In this document: piece after piece, positions 17,940 through 27,100 of the stretch
Position numbering within the stretch: position 1 is the stretch's first letter
Layout of the letters: each line of letters opens with the position of its first letter
Assembly (NCBI RefSeq): GCF_000711235.1
Contig: NZ_JOMI01000003.1
Span: forward strand, 744,001 to 808,000
DNA length: 64,000 nt
Reading direction: 5' to 3'
Source of the DNA: Prevotella sp. 10(H)
GTDB taxonomy: Bacteria > Bacteroidota > Bacteroidia > Bacteroidales > Dysgonomonadaceae
Position numbers and translations under genes: made by a program
Notes under the pieces: model-generated
Databases searched by the model: none
Seen by the model: the letters and a program-made list of their open reading frames with translations, nothing else
What the model was told of the DNA's origin: nothing

Positions 17940-19373
17940 ATGATAACATTTCTTATAGCGATAGTAATTCTGGTTGGCGGATATTTCATCTACGGTTCGT
18001 TAATGGAGCGTATATTCGGTGCCGATAAGAACAGGCAGACACCTGCCTATACCTTGCAGGACGGCGTTGATTATGTACCTATGGGCTGGAGTAAAATATT
18101 CCTGATTCAGTTTCTTAATATTGCAGGTCTGGGGCCGATATTCGGAGCTATAATGGGTGCCGTATATGGACCGTCCGCCTTTCTGTGGATAGTCTTCGGT
18201 ACGATTTTCGGAGGAGCGGTACACGATTATTTTTCGGGAATGATGTCGCTGCGCAATAATGGTATCAGTTTGCCCGAACTCGCCGGAAAATATATGGGCA
18301 CGGCCTTTAAGCAATTTATGAGGATATTTACCTTGTTTCTTATGGTTTTGGTAGGTGCGGTTTTTATTGCAGGGCCTGCCGGATTACTGGCTAAGCTTAC
18401 GCCCGAATATCTCGATTTTACCTTTTGGGCGATAGTCGTTTTCATTTATTATGTATTGGCTACTTTATTACCTATAGATAAAATTATTGGTAAAATATAT
18501 CCGGTATTCGGTTTTGCACTTCTTTTTATGGCTGTCGGTATTGCCGGATCGATTATTTATTACTGCGCTCCGGTGCCTGAAATCATTCCCGCTAATCTGG
18601 TAAATATGCATCCTTCGCCGGATAAATATCCGATATTTCCCATGATGTTTATATCGATTGCCTGCGGTGCCATATCGGGCTTCCATGCGACTCAATCGCC
18701 TTTAATGGCTCGCTGCCTTAAAAATGAGAAGCTGGGGCGGCGTGTATTTTACGGTGCAATGGTTGCCGAAGGTCTTGTCGCCTTGATATGGGCTGCTGCG
18801 GCTATGAGTTTTTTCGGATCGGTTGGGGGCTTGCAATTATTCCTTGCTGAAAACGGCAACAATGCTGCTGTAGTAGTGGATAAAATCACAGAATCTTGGC
18901 TTGGCAAAGTAGGAGGATTTCTTGCTATTCTAGGCGTAATTGCGGCTCCCATTACATCGGGAGATACGGCATTCCGCTCGGCGCGCCTGATTGTTGCCGA
19001 TTTTATTAAATTCGACCAGAAACCACTGAAAAACAGATTATATATTTCTATTCCGTTGTTTATTGTCGGATTTATATTACTACAGGTCAACTTCGATGTG
19101 TTGTGGCGCTATTTTGCATGGGCGAACCAGATGCTGGCAACAGCAACACTATGGGTGATAACGGTATATCTGGTAGGTGAGAAGAAGTGTTTCTGGATAA
19201 CTTTACTGCCTGCCATGTTTATGACAATGGTTGTTTCCACCTATATTTTAATTGCTCCCGAAGGTTTTCAGTTTTCTAATACGGTAGGCTATATAGGAGG
19301 GGGAATATGTACATTGCTTTCATTAATTCTGTTCTTTTCATGGAAATATAAAAAGAATAATCTTAAGATTTGA
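17940..19373 (+). CDS. CstA-family carbon starvation transporter
   Basis: A 477-residue protein with about a dozen hydrophobic segments and CstA signatures: GPIFGAIMGAVYGPSAFLWI near residue 70, the VHDYFSGMMSLRN loop, FHATQSPLMARC, and APITSGDTAFRSARL. It is the short form common in Bacteroidetes (the enterobacterial proteins are about 700 residues). Characterised relatives import pyruvate (BtsT, CstA) or peptides. It is divergent from the LytS/LytTR genes, the same pairing as BtsSR with BtsT, supporting a pyruvate or peptide uptake role under that system. Confidence 0.9.
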   Translation: MITFLIAIVILVGGYFIYGSLMERIFGADKNRQTPAYTLQDGVDYVPMGWSKIFLIQFLNIAGLGPIFGAIMGAVYGPSAFLWIVFGTIFGGAVHDYFSGMMSLRNNGISLPELAGKYMGTAFKQFMRIFTLFLMVLVGAVFIAGPAGLLAKLTPEYLDFTFWAIVVFIYYVLATLLPIDKIIGKIYPVFGFALLFMAVGIAGSIIYYCAPVPEIIPANLVNMHPSPDKYPIFPMMFISIACGAISGFHATQSPLMARCLKNEKLGRRVFYGAMVAEGLVALIWAAAAMSFFGSVGGLQLFLAENGNNAAVVVDKITESWLGKVGGFLAILGVIAAPITSGDTAFRSARLIVADFIKFDQKPLKNRLYISIPLFIVGFILLQVNFDVLWRYFAWANQMLATATLWVITVYLVGEKKCFWITLLPAMFMTMVVSTYILIAPEGFQFSNTVGYIGGGICTLLSLILFFSWKYKKNNLKI

Positions 19374-19407
19374 ATTAAGATTGTTTAATAAATCATGATA
19401 GATAAGT

Positions 19408-19439
19408 TATTGAATACTCGTCTAAATCATCTACTTTTG
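19408..19439 (+). promoter_or_regulatory. Candidate promoter of the M23 peptidase gene
   Basis: ATTG-like -33 at about 19409-19412 and TACTTTTG at 19432-19439 (TAnnTTTG), 19 bases apart, 28 bases before the ATG at 19468. Confidence 0.55.
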
Positions 19440-19467
19440 CATGGAATTCTACAATTAATGCAGACAG

Positions 19468-21156
19468 ATGAAAAAGATCATTTCGCTTCTCTTCCTTATA
19501 TATTCGATAAATTCGATTGCTCAGGTCACTTACAGATCTCCGCTCGATATACCTCTTATTCTAAGTGCCAATTTCGGCGAACTCCGCCCCAACCATTTCC
19601 ATTCGGGAATCGACCTCAAGACGCAGGGCGTTATTAATAAACCTGTATACTCTATTGGTGACGGCTATGTATCGCGTATTTCTGTTTCTCCCTCGGGATA
19701 CGGCTTAGCCTTATATATAGCACATCCCACAGGGCAGACAAGTGTTTACGGGCATATGGAAAAGTTCGCACCCAAAATAGTGGAGTATGTAAAAGAAAAG
19801 CAATATGAGCAGGAAACTTACAGAATCGATTTATCCTTAGAGGCGACAGAACTTCCGGTAAAAGCGGGCGATCTGGTTGCTTACAGCGGTAATACAGGAT
19901 CTTCCGGAGGTCCTCATGTTCATTTCGAAATAAGGAATACCGAAGATCAGGTGGCACTCGATGCCCTCGAATACTATAAAGACAGAATTAATGATAATAC
20001 TTCTCCGGTAGTAAAAGGTATAGCGGTATATCCTGTCACAGGAAAAGGTGTCGTAAATAATAGTAATGAACCTTACCGTAAAATAATCGGTGCGGTACAG
20101 CCTAAAAAGAAAGGGGCAAAAGTTAAGCCTGATTCGATTCACGTTTGGGGTAAAATTGGTGCAGGTGTATATGCAAATGACCGTATGACGGGAACGAACA
20201 ATATATACGGGGTCAAAATTGTACGGCTGTCATGCGACGGGAAAGAAATATTCTCATCCGATGTTTCTTCTGTCGATTTCGACAAAACAAGGATGATAAA
20301 CAGTATGACCGATTTCGATTATTGGTACAGAAAGAAAATATTCTATATGAAATCGTTTATCGAACCGGGAAATACGCTTCAGATTTATCAGGCTGTTGAT
20401 AATGGATATATCGATATCAACGAAGAAAAGGAATATAAGTTGAAATATGAACTTGAAGATTTATACGGTAATAAAACATCATACAGCTTTAATATATACG
20501 GGAAGAAGCAGGATATACCGCAGCAGGAAAATTGCGAACAGATGATGGCTTGGAACGAAGACAACTATTACAATGGCAATATGTTCTCTATCTCCTTGCC
20601 TAAAGGCGCATTATATACCGACCTTTGCTTTAATGTAGCACGTACTCCTTCTGCCAATTATAAATCTGCAACTTATAAAGTAGCGGATAAATATGTTCCT
20701 TTAGATAAGCCTTGCGAGATGACAATAAAATTGACCAAAGATTCTATGATAAATAAATCCCAATACGGTATTGTACGGATAAACGGTAACCGTGATTCGT
20801 GGGTAGGCGGAAAATATAATAACGGTGCTATAACGGCTCGTATCAGGGAACTGGGCGGTACGTATGCCGTCAGCACGGATACGCAGGCTCCGACCATTAC
20901 GCCTGTCTTACCTGCCAAATGGGTTACTCAGGGTGAAATAAAGATAAGGCTGACAGATAATAAAAGCGGCATTTCATCTTATAGAGGAACGATAGACGGG
21001 CAGTTTGTGCTCTTCGAAAACGATGTAAAATCTCCGGTATATTCGTATAAATTCGACCCCAAAAGATTGACAAAAGGAAAAATTCATACGCTTATTTTCA
21101 CGGCTAAAGATGCCTGCGGAAATGAAAGCAGCTACGAATATGAATTCAAATATTGA
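19468..21156 (+). CDS. M23 family metallopeptidase
   Basis: A 562-residue exported protein with signal peptide (MKKIISLLFLIYSINSIAQ). The LytM/M23 domain occupies about residues 25-170, with zinc ligands in NHFHSGIDL (HxxxD) and GPHVHFEI (HxH). The remaining 390 residues are beta-rich with no recognised domain beyond an Ig-like C-terminal stretch. Because the metal ligands are intact, it probably cleaves peptidoglycan cross-links, although some relatives are non-enzymatic activators. It converges on the NAD(P)HX repair gene with a one-base gap between stops. Confidence 0.9.
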   Translation: MKKIISLLFLIYSINSIAQVTYRSPLDIPLILSANFGELRPNHFHSGIDLKTQGVINKPVYSIGDGYVSRISVSPSGYGLALYIAHPTGQTSVYGHMEKFAPKIVEYVKEKQYEQETYRIDLSLEATELPVKAGDLVAYSGNTGSSGGPHVHFEIRNTEDQVALDALEYYKDRINDNTSPVVKGIAVYPVTGKGVVNNSNEPYRKIIGAVQPKKKGAKVKPDSIHVWGKIGAGVYANDRMTGTNNIYGVKIVRLSCDGKEIFSSDVSSVDFDKTRMINSMTDFDYWYRKKIFYMKSFIEPGNTLQIYQAVDNGYIDINEEKEYKLKYELEDLYGNKTSYSFNIYGKKQDIPQQENCEQMMAWNEDNYYNGNMFSISLPKGALYTDLCFNVARTPSANYKSATYKVADKYVPLDKPCEMTIKLTKDSMINKSQYGIVRINGNRDSWVGGKYNNGAITARIRELGGTYAVSTDTQAPTITPVLPAKWVTQGEIKIRLTDNKSGISSYRGTIDGQFVLFENDVKSPVYSYKFDPKRLTKGKIHTLIFTAKDACGNESSYEYEFKY

Positions 21157-21157
21157 T

Positions 21158-22618
21158 TCAGATAGCTAAATCATCTATCAGATCGCGGCTATTCATTCCC
21201 TCCAACCCGTATTTTGCAGCGGCCTTATCGCCTGCCAGTCCGTGCATATATACCCCGAGGATAGCTGCATGTTCACTTTTATAGCCGCGTGCCAGTAATC
21301 CTGTGATATATCCGGTAAGTACATCGCCACTGCCGCCTTTTGCCATTCCGCTGTTTCCTGTCGAATTGAAGTAGCAACGGCCGTCAGGCATGTATATCAT
21401 GGTATGCGCACCTTTTACTACGATAATCGATTTGAGATTGGCGGCCAGTCTTTTCACATTATCCAACTTTTCTTCTTCGTTTTGCCATTTCCCGATAAGC
21501 CGTTCCAATTCTTTCGGGTGTGGAGTCAGTATAGAACCTGCCGGAATCTTTGGCCTGAGTTTGTAATGTTCCGAAATTATATTCAGGGCATCAGCATCGA
21601 GAACTACGGGATTGTAAACTGTATTTAATGTCTGCCGTAAAGCCTCTGTCGTTTCAGTGGATTGCCCCAATCCCGGGCCTATGCCGATAGATGTATATGC
21701 CGATAGGTTTGGCGGTAGTTCCGAAAACTGATAACCACTATCAAGGCTTAAAATAACCGATGGGTAGGTTGCCTGAACGGCAAACCTTTCACTTTCGGGT
21801 ATATGAAGCGTAACTAACCCGCAGCCCGACCGCAAAGCTGCACCTGTAGAGAGAACTGCCGCCCCTGCCATTCCTTTCGAACCGCAAATTAGTAAGGCAT
21901 GTCCGTATGTACCCTTATGTCCAAATTTACTCCGTTTTAGTTTTATGTTTTCTATCAGTTCCTCTGTTATATAATTGTATCTGGTTTTTGCATTGTTGAT
22001 AAATTCTTTATCCAGTCCGATAGGTAATATTTTTATTTCCCCGCAATATTCACCCGCTTCGGGAAGTAGCATAGCCAATTTGGGAAATTCTAATGTTAGC
22101 GTAATATCAGCTTTGACAATCTTTTGATTTGCATTGCCGAATTCGCTTATCATACCGGATGGTAAATCTATTGATATAACTGTATTTGTTAATGAATTTA
22201 TTTTATCTATAACCGAAGCCAAAGGCTCTTTCAGTTCTCCTTTTACCCCCGTACCCATCAGGCAATCAATTATAATAGTATCCGTGCCGATATTATCTAA
22301 CTCTTTATTATTAACTCCGTTAGGCAATCGTTTCAGATTATAAGAACTTTCTTCCGAAAGCTGCTCTTTATCGAAAGGCAGATACACCGAACAGTTATAT
22401 CCCGAATGATAAAGTATACGGGCAACAGCTAAGCCGTCGCCGCCGTTATTCCCTTTACCGATAATGAAGAAAAGAGGCTGCTGTTTATCGATATTATTGT
22501 TTATCCATTGCGCGATAGCATTCGATGCTCTCTCCATTAAATCGACAGAACTTATCGGTTCATTTTCAATGGTATATCGGTCGGCTTCTTTTATCTGAGT
22601 ACCTGTTAGTATTTTCAT
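21158..22618 (-). CDS. nnrD: Bifunctional NAD(P)H-hydrate epimerase / ADP-dependent dehydratase
   Basis: A 486-residue fusion. The N-terminal YjeF_N epimerase (residues 1-210) has GKGNNGGDGLAVAR and DCLMGTGVKGEL. The C-terminal ribokinase-like dehydratase has the GCGLVTLHIP, LTPHPKELERL and GNSGMAKGGSGDVLTG motifs. It repairs damaged NAD(P)HX hydrates to NAD(P)H. Length and domain order are normal for the Nnr fusion. The B3/4-domain gene lies 11 bases upstream on the same strand, so the two are co-transcribed. Confidence 0.95.
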   Translation of the reverse strand: MKILTGTQIKEADRYTIENEPISSVDLMERASNAIAQWINNNIDKQQPLFFIIGKGNNGGDGLAVARILYHSGYNCSVYLPFDKEQLSEESSYNLKRLPNGVNNKELDNIGTDTIIIDCLMGTGVKGELKEPLASVIDKINSLTNTVISIDLPSGMISEFGNANQKIVKADITLTLEFPKLAMLLPEAGEYCGEIKILPIGLDKEFINNAKTRYNYITEELIENIKLKRSKFGHKGTYGHALLICGSKGMAGAAVLSTGAALRSGCGLVTLHIPESERFAVQATYPSVILSLDSGYQFSELPPNLSAYTSIGIGPGLGQSTETTEALRQTLNTVYNPVVLDADALNIISEHYKLRPKIPAGSILTPHPKELERLIGKWQNEEEKLDNVKRLAANLKSIIVVKGAHTMIYMPDGRCYFNSTGNSGMAKGGSGDVLTGYITGLLARGYKSEHAAILGVYMHGLAGDKAAAKYGLEGMNSRDLIDDLAI

Positions 22619-22629
22619 AGGAGAATCTT

Positions 22630-23292
22630 TTAATAGTAAATGACCTGTATCTCTTCTGCTTCGGCAAATTCAACAAGTAAAGATTTCATATAGTTCACTG
22701 CATCTACCAACCCTTCTTTCCCATTATATCCATTGAAAAGTGCGAAAAAAGCAGTCGTATTCAGTTCTATTTTTGTACGTTCGTTATCACTTGTGGGAGT
22801 ACCTATTCCACCTACATTATCACGGTAAACCGGAAGTCCGTCTATATTCATCATGCCGCGCCCGATAGCTTCGTACGGCTCGTTTTCTTTTCCGACACCT
22901 AAAGTAAGTACATTGCCTTCTATCTTATCTGCATCGAATCCACCTATCGAATAGCCCGTCTTTATCGAAACCAGATTGATAAGGTCGACCAGCGTATCTA
23001 TTTGATATAAACCTAACTCCCTGATTATACGGCGGCATAATGCTTCCGCAGAAGGACGATAGCGGTTCGGGTCTTTTCCCAGTTTTTTATAAACTGCCCG
23101 GGTAGCAGCAATCACAGGATTTTTCTTTATATCCTCAAGTTGATGATTTGCCTTATATTCATTGATAGAAATATCTATTTGCTCCCATAACTTTTCATTA
23201 TGAGGTGTATTTTTTACCTTGGCATATATGGCAGCTCCCGCAAAAGCCGAACAAGCATTTTTTATTTCATCCGAAACACATATTGTTATCAT
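22630..23292 (-). CDS. B3/B4 tRNA-binding domain protein
   Basis: A 220-residue protein matching the B3/B4 domain of the PheRS beta subunit: ATRAVYKKLGKDPNRYRPSAEAL, then LVDLINLVSIKTGYSIGGFDADKI and the GRGMMNIDGLPVYRDNVGGIGTPTSD loop. Free-standing B3/4 proteins are thought to act on aminoacyl-tRNA or amino-acid-like ligands, but the role of this one is unproven. It heads a two-gene operon with the NAD(P)HX repair enzyme. The start at 23292 follows an AT-rich leader, divergent from the cobalamin riboswitch. Confidence 0.85.
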   Translation of the reverse strand: MITICVSDEIKNACSAFAGAAIYAKVKNTPHNEKLWEQIDISINEYKANHQLEDIKKNPVIAATRAVYKKLGKDPNRYRPSAEALCRRIIRELGLYQIDTLVDLINLVSIKTGYSIGGFDADKIEGNVLTLGVGKENEPYEAIGRGMMNIDGLPVYRDNVGGIGTPTSDNERTKIELNTTAFFALFNGYNGKEGLVDAVNYMKSLLVEFAEAEEIQVIYY

Positions 23293-23393
23293 TTTTTACC
23301 TAAAAATTAAGATAAGAATTTATCAAAGGTACGATTTTTAATAATTGCATATAATCTACCTGTATACATTTCCTGTTAGCCCGATAAATATTT

Positions 23394-23401
23394 TATCTTT
23401 G
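23394..23401 (+). promoter_or_regulatory. -7 box TATCTTTG of the cobQ operon
   Basis: Perfect TAnnTTTG match just before the predicted 5' end of the cobalamin riboswitch; transcription would begin a few bases downstream. No convincing -33 element. Confidence 0.65.
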
Positions 23402-23405
23402 CACA

Positions 23406-23584
23406 TGTTTTGGTGATGCGAACAGACAATCGTCTCTTTGCATGAAAAGGGAATCCGGTGCGAATCCGGAACAGTGCCCGCTACTGTGGTCTCCATTAAT
23501 TTTTTTAAGCATTCCTCTTGCCACTGTTCGTAAAGAAACGGGAAGGCGCTTAGAAAAGGAGCAAGTCAGGAAACCTGCCGGACA
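23406..23584 (+). ncRNA. Cobalamin riboswitch controlling the cobQ operon
   Basis: Contains the class hallmark stretch GAAAAGGGAATCCGGTG...AATCCGGAACAGTGCCCGC, the GGGAAGGCGC segment, and the B12 box AGTCAGGAAACCTGCC near 23564-23579, in correct order and spacing. It precedes cobQ by about 56 bases. CCGGA at 23578-23582 can pair with TCCGG at 23604-23608, overlapping the aptamer's 3' end. That is a plausible expression platform, though a clear terminator is not seen, so translational control is likely. Confidence 0.93.
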
Positions 23585-23640
23585 TTAATATTTGCCGAAT
23601 ATTTCCGGGGTCAGGAATGCGGTTATAAACAATCGATAAA

Positions 23641-25149
23641 ATGTCTCAACAAGAGAAAACTTCAAAGAAATTGCACCCTCTGATGTTTGCCGGAACAGGC
23701 AGCGATGTAGGTAAAAGTATCATTACATCGGCTTTTTGCCGTATATTTCTGCAGGACGGCTATCATCCGGCACCTTTCAAGGCTCAGAATATGGCGCTTA
23801 ATTCCTATGCCACACCTGATGGTTTGGAAATCGGGCGTGCACAGGCAGTTCAGGCCGAAGCGGCAGGTATACCGTGCCATACCGATATGAATCCTTTGCT
23901 GCTAAAACCTACTACAGATAAAGTCTGTCAGGTAGTGCTCAACGGGAAGCCGACTGGTAACCAGCATGCGTACGAATACTTTAAGAAAGAAGGACGGGAA
24001 GAGTTAAGACAGGAGGTATATAGCGCTTTCGACCGCTTGCAAGAAAGATATAATCCCATTGTGATGGAAGGTGCAGGGAGTATATCTGAAATTAATTTGC
24101 GGGAAGTCGACCTTGTAAATATGCCGATGGCAATGCACGCGAAAGCAAATGTGATACTGGTAGCCGATATTGACCGTGGAGGAGTCTTTGCCTCTGTATA
24201 CGGCTCGGTGATGCTGCTCACGGAAGAGGAACGCAAATATGTAAAAGGAATACTGATAAATAAATTCAGGGGAGATATCCGGCTGTTTGAATCAGGTGTG
24301 AAAATAATCGAAGATTTATGCGGAATACCTGTTATCGGAGTTGTTCCTTATTACAAAGATATTTATATAGAGGAAGAAGATTCCGTGATGTTGCAGACAA
24401 AGAATTTGCAGGCGACACATGGCAAGGTGAATGTAGCCGTTGTTCTGTTACGTCATTTGTCTAATTTTACTGATTTCAATGTACTGGAACGTGATCCCCG
24501 GGTACATCTTTATTATACGAATAATACCGATGAAATCGAGAAAGCCGACATTGTGCTTATTCCCGGCAGCAAGAGTACGCTCTCCGACCTCTATGAACTC
24601 AGGAGAAACGGCGTGGCTCAAAGTATTATAAAAGCTCATAAAAACGGGGCTACAGTAGTCGGTATATGCGGAGGTTTTCAGATAATGGGGCAGGAGGTAT
24701 GCGACCTTAATCACGTTGAAAGCAATATAGACCGCTTGCCGGGACTGGGTTTGCTGCCTATTACTACTCAGATGGAGGGAGAGAAAGTTACTCGTCAGGT
24801 GCAGTTCTCATTTCTGGATACAGATAGCATATGCGAAGGATACGAGATACATATGGGTGCGACTGTTCCTGTAGAAGATGCAAAAGCATCTCCTCTGAAC
24901 AATCTGAAAGACGGTAGAACCGACGGCTATTTTCTGAATGAAAAATGCTTCGGTACCTATATTCACGGTATACTTGATAATAGTGCCGTTATAGACTATC
25001 TGCTGGCACCTTATGCAGATAAACTTTCGGAAAAAACATTCGATTTCAAGGCTTTTAAGGAAGAGCAATATAATAAACTGGCAGAGCATGTGCGTAAGCA
25101 TGTAGATATGGATTTGGTATACAGAATAATGGAGGAAGGCGTGGTATGA
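23641..25149 (+). CDS. cobQ: Cobyric acid synthase
   Basis: A 502-residue glutamine-dependent amidotransferase that amidates the b, d, e and g carboxylates of adenosylcobyrinic acid diamide. The N-terminal ATPase has AGTGSDVGKSIITSAF (dethiobiotin-synthetase-like P-loop) and KAQNMALNSYAT. The C-terminal triad glutaminase domain has GICGGFQIMG with the nucleophile Cys and GTYIHGILDN with the His. Length is normal. First gene of the riboswitch-controlled operon; its stop overlaps the next start by 4 bases (ATGA). Confidence 0.96.
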   Translation: MSQQEKTSKKLHPLMFAGTGSDVGKSIITSAFCRIFLQDGYHPAPFKAQNMALNSYATPDGLEIGRAQAVQAEAAGIPCHTDMNPLLLKPTTDKVCQVVLNGKPTGNQHAYEYFKKEGREELRQEVYSAFDRLQERYNPIVMEGAGSISEINLREVDLVNMPMAMHAKANVILVADIDRGGVFASVYGSVMLLTEEERKYVKGILINKFRGDIRLFESGVKIIEDLCGIPVIGVVPYYKDIYIEEEDSVMLQTKNLQATHGKVNVAVVLLRHLSNFTDFNVLERDPRVHLYYTNNTDEIEKADIVLIPGSKSTLSDLYELRRNGVAQSIIKAHKNGATVVGICGGFQIMGQEVCDLNHVESNIDRLPGLGLLPITTQMEGEKVTRQVQFSFLDTDSICEGYEIHMGATVPVEDAKASPLNNLKDGRTDGYFLNEKCFGTYIHGILDNSAVIDYLLAPYADKLSEKTFDFKAFKEEQYNKLAEHVRKHVDMDLVYRIMEEGVV

Positions 25150-26153
25150 TATTGGGACACGGAGATGATTTGTACGCAGTGGACGGGAAGAAGATAATAA
25201 GCAATTTCAGTTCCAATGTATACGGACGGCAGGATATGTCGGCATTACAGGATTATTTGCGCCTGCATATCGATGCTATTCATTCCTATCCTGAACCGGA
25301 TGCTTCTTCATTAGTAAAGTTATTAGCCAAAAAGCATAATGTTGAAAATGATAATATTCTTGTAACCAATGGTGCTACAGAAGCGATATATCTCATAGCT
25401 CAGGCTTTTGCCGGAAGAAAGTCAGCAATATTATCACCGACATTTAGTGAATATGCTGATGCCTGTTCCATAAACAAATATATGGTACAATTAGTATCTT
25501 CTTTGAACGAAATAAACGATGATACTGATTTATTATGGCTATGCAATCCAAATAACCCTACAGGGAAGGTAACGGATAAAAATACTTTGAAAGAGTATAT
25601 AGAAAAGCATCCGCAACAGAATATAATCATCGACCAGTCTTATGAGCATTTTACAAAAAAAGATTTATTTACTGTAGAAGAAGCCATTCAATACAATAAT
25701 GTAATTTTATTGCATTCGATGACGAAAAGATATGCTATTCCCGGTTTGCGTTTAGGTTACATATCTACCCATGAAGATACATTAGGGTCTATTAAGAAGT
25801 ACCGTATGCCTTGGTCTGTAAACGGATTAGCTATCGATGCCGGCAAATATCTGATAAAGGAAAATGTTAATAGTATAGATATTGATAACTATCTGAATGA
25901 AACCGCACGATTGCAAAACGAGTTAAAAAAAATATCAAGAATAACAGTATATCCGACTGATACTCATTTCTTTTTATGTAAATTTGAAGGAAGGAAAGCC
26001 TCGGAACTGAAAACATATCTGATTGAAGAATATGGTATTCTAATTCGTGATGCATCTAATTTTTACGGACTGGACGAATCATATTTCCGTATTGCGACCC
26101 AATCTGTTGAAGAGAATAATACATTGATAGAAGCATTAAATAGATGGATATAA
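25146..26153 (+). CDS. cobD: Threonine-phosphate decarboxylase (CobD, Salmonella nomenclature), PLP aminotransferase fold
   Basis: A 335-residue class I/II aminotransferase-fold enzyme. Motifs are NPNNPTGKV, IIDQSYEHF and the PLP Lys in HSMTKRYAIPGLRLGY, with the carboxylate-binding Arg in YFRIATQS. By operon context it should make (R)-1-amino-2-propanol phosphate from L-threonine phosphate for the nucleotide loop linker. HisC-like activity is possible from sequence alone, but the cob neighbours decide the call. It overlaps cobQ by 4 bases and cbiB by 10. Confidence 0.88.
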   Translation: MILGHGDDLYAVDGKKIISNFSSNVYGRQDMSALQDYLRLHIDAIHSYPEPDASSLVKLLAKKHNVENDNILVTNGATEAIYLIAQAFAGRKSAILSPTFSEYADACSINKYMVQLVSSLNEINDDTDLLWLCNPNNPTGKVTDKNTLKEYIEKHPQQNIIIDQSYEHFTKKDLFTVEEAIQYNNVILLHSMTKRYAIPGLRLGYISTHEDTLGSIKKYRMPWSVNGLAIDAGKYLIKENVNSIDIDNYLNETARLQNELKKISRITVYPTDTHFFLCKFEGRKASELKTYLIEEYGILIRDASNFYGLDESYFRIATQSVEENNTLIEALNRWI

Positions 26154-27100
26154 ATCTGCTCTTTATTTTACTCCCTTTACTACTGGGGTGGCTTGCCGAC
26201 CGTCTCATTGGCGACCCGTCGTGGTTGCCACATCCTGTAGTGTGTATGGGGAAGGTAATAGCATTTGGTGAAAAGAGGCTCAATAAAGGAAAGAAGAGAA
26301 TGCTGAAAGGCGCTTTTCTTGCTGTTATCCTTATTGCGTTGAGTTATGCTTCTATTTATTATATTATAAAAGGATTAAATCAGCTCAATCCCTATCTTTC
26401 TATAGCTTTTTCTGCAATCATAGTATTCTATTGCCTTGCAGGGAAAACGTTGGTAAAAGAAGTGAAGAACGTATTTATTGCAGTCGATTCTTCCGTTGAA
26501 AAGGGTAGGATACAGGTCTCTCGTATTGTCGGTCGTGATACTTCAAATCTTTCCCCGCAGCAAATTCGTGCTGCAGCCTTGGAAACATTATCAGAAAACC
26601 TAAGCGACGGAGTTATTGCTCCGCTTTTCTGGTATATGATTCTGGGAGTGCCCGGCATGTTTGCCTATAAGATGATAAATACCCTTGACTCGATGATAGG
26701 GTATAAAAATGAACGGTACATGCAATTTGGTTGCTGGGCTGCACGTATCGACGATATCGCCAATTATATACCCGCCCGTTTAACTTCATTATTGATGATT
26801 ATTGTAAGCGGCAAATTTTCTCTATTTTTATTCGTTGAGAAATATGGACGGCAACATGCCAGTCCAAATTCGGGATATCCGGAAGCTGCCCTTGCGGGTA
26901 TATTAAATTGCCGGTTTGGTGGTCCTAACGTATATTTCGGGAAAGTGGTCGATAAACCTTATATAGGCTATCAGGATAAAGAGTTGACTTCTGCAGATAT
27001 GCGAACTGCAGTATCAATAAATATACGGGCAGAATTACTCATGCTTATTTTAGTAATGATAATCGAAGCGGTTTACTATATAAATTTCAAAATGCTATGA
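26144..27100 (+). CDS. cbiB: Adenosylcobinamide-phosphate synthase CbiB
   Basis: A 318-residue inner-membrane protein with several hydrophobic segments. Family motifs: GWLADRLIGDPSWLPHPVVCMGK at the N-terminus, then VGRDTSNLSPQQI, ETLSENLSDGVIAPLFWY, NTLDSMIGYKNERY, and HASPNSGYPEAALAG. It joins the aminopropanol arm to cobyric acid. It overlaps the genes on both sides (10 and 4 bases), so translation is probably coupled. Confidence 0.95.
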   Translation: MDINLLFILLPLLLGWLADRLIGDPSWLPHPVVCMGKVIAFGEKRLNKGKKRMLKGAFLAVILIALSYASIYYIIKGLNQLNPYLSIAFSAIIVFYCLAGKTLVKEVKNVFIAVDSSVEKGRIQVSRIVGRDTSNLSPQQIRAAALETLSENLSDGVIAPLFWYMILGVPGMFAYKMINTLDSMIGYKNERYMQFGCWAARIDDIANYIPARLTSLLMIIVSGKFSLFLFVEKYGRQHASPNSGYPEAALAGILNCRFGGPNVYFGKVVDKPYIGYQDKELTSADMRTAVSINIRAELLMLILVMIIEAVYYINFKML

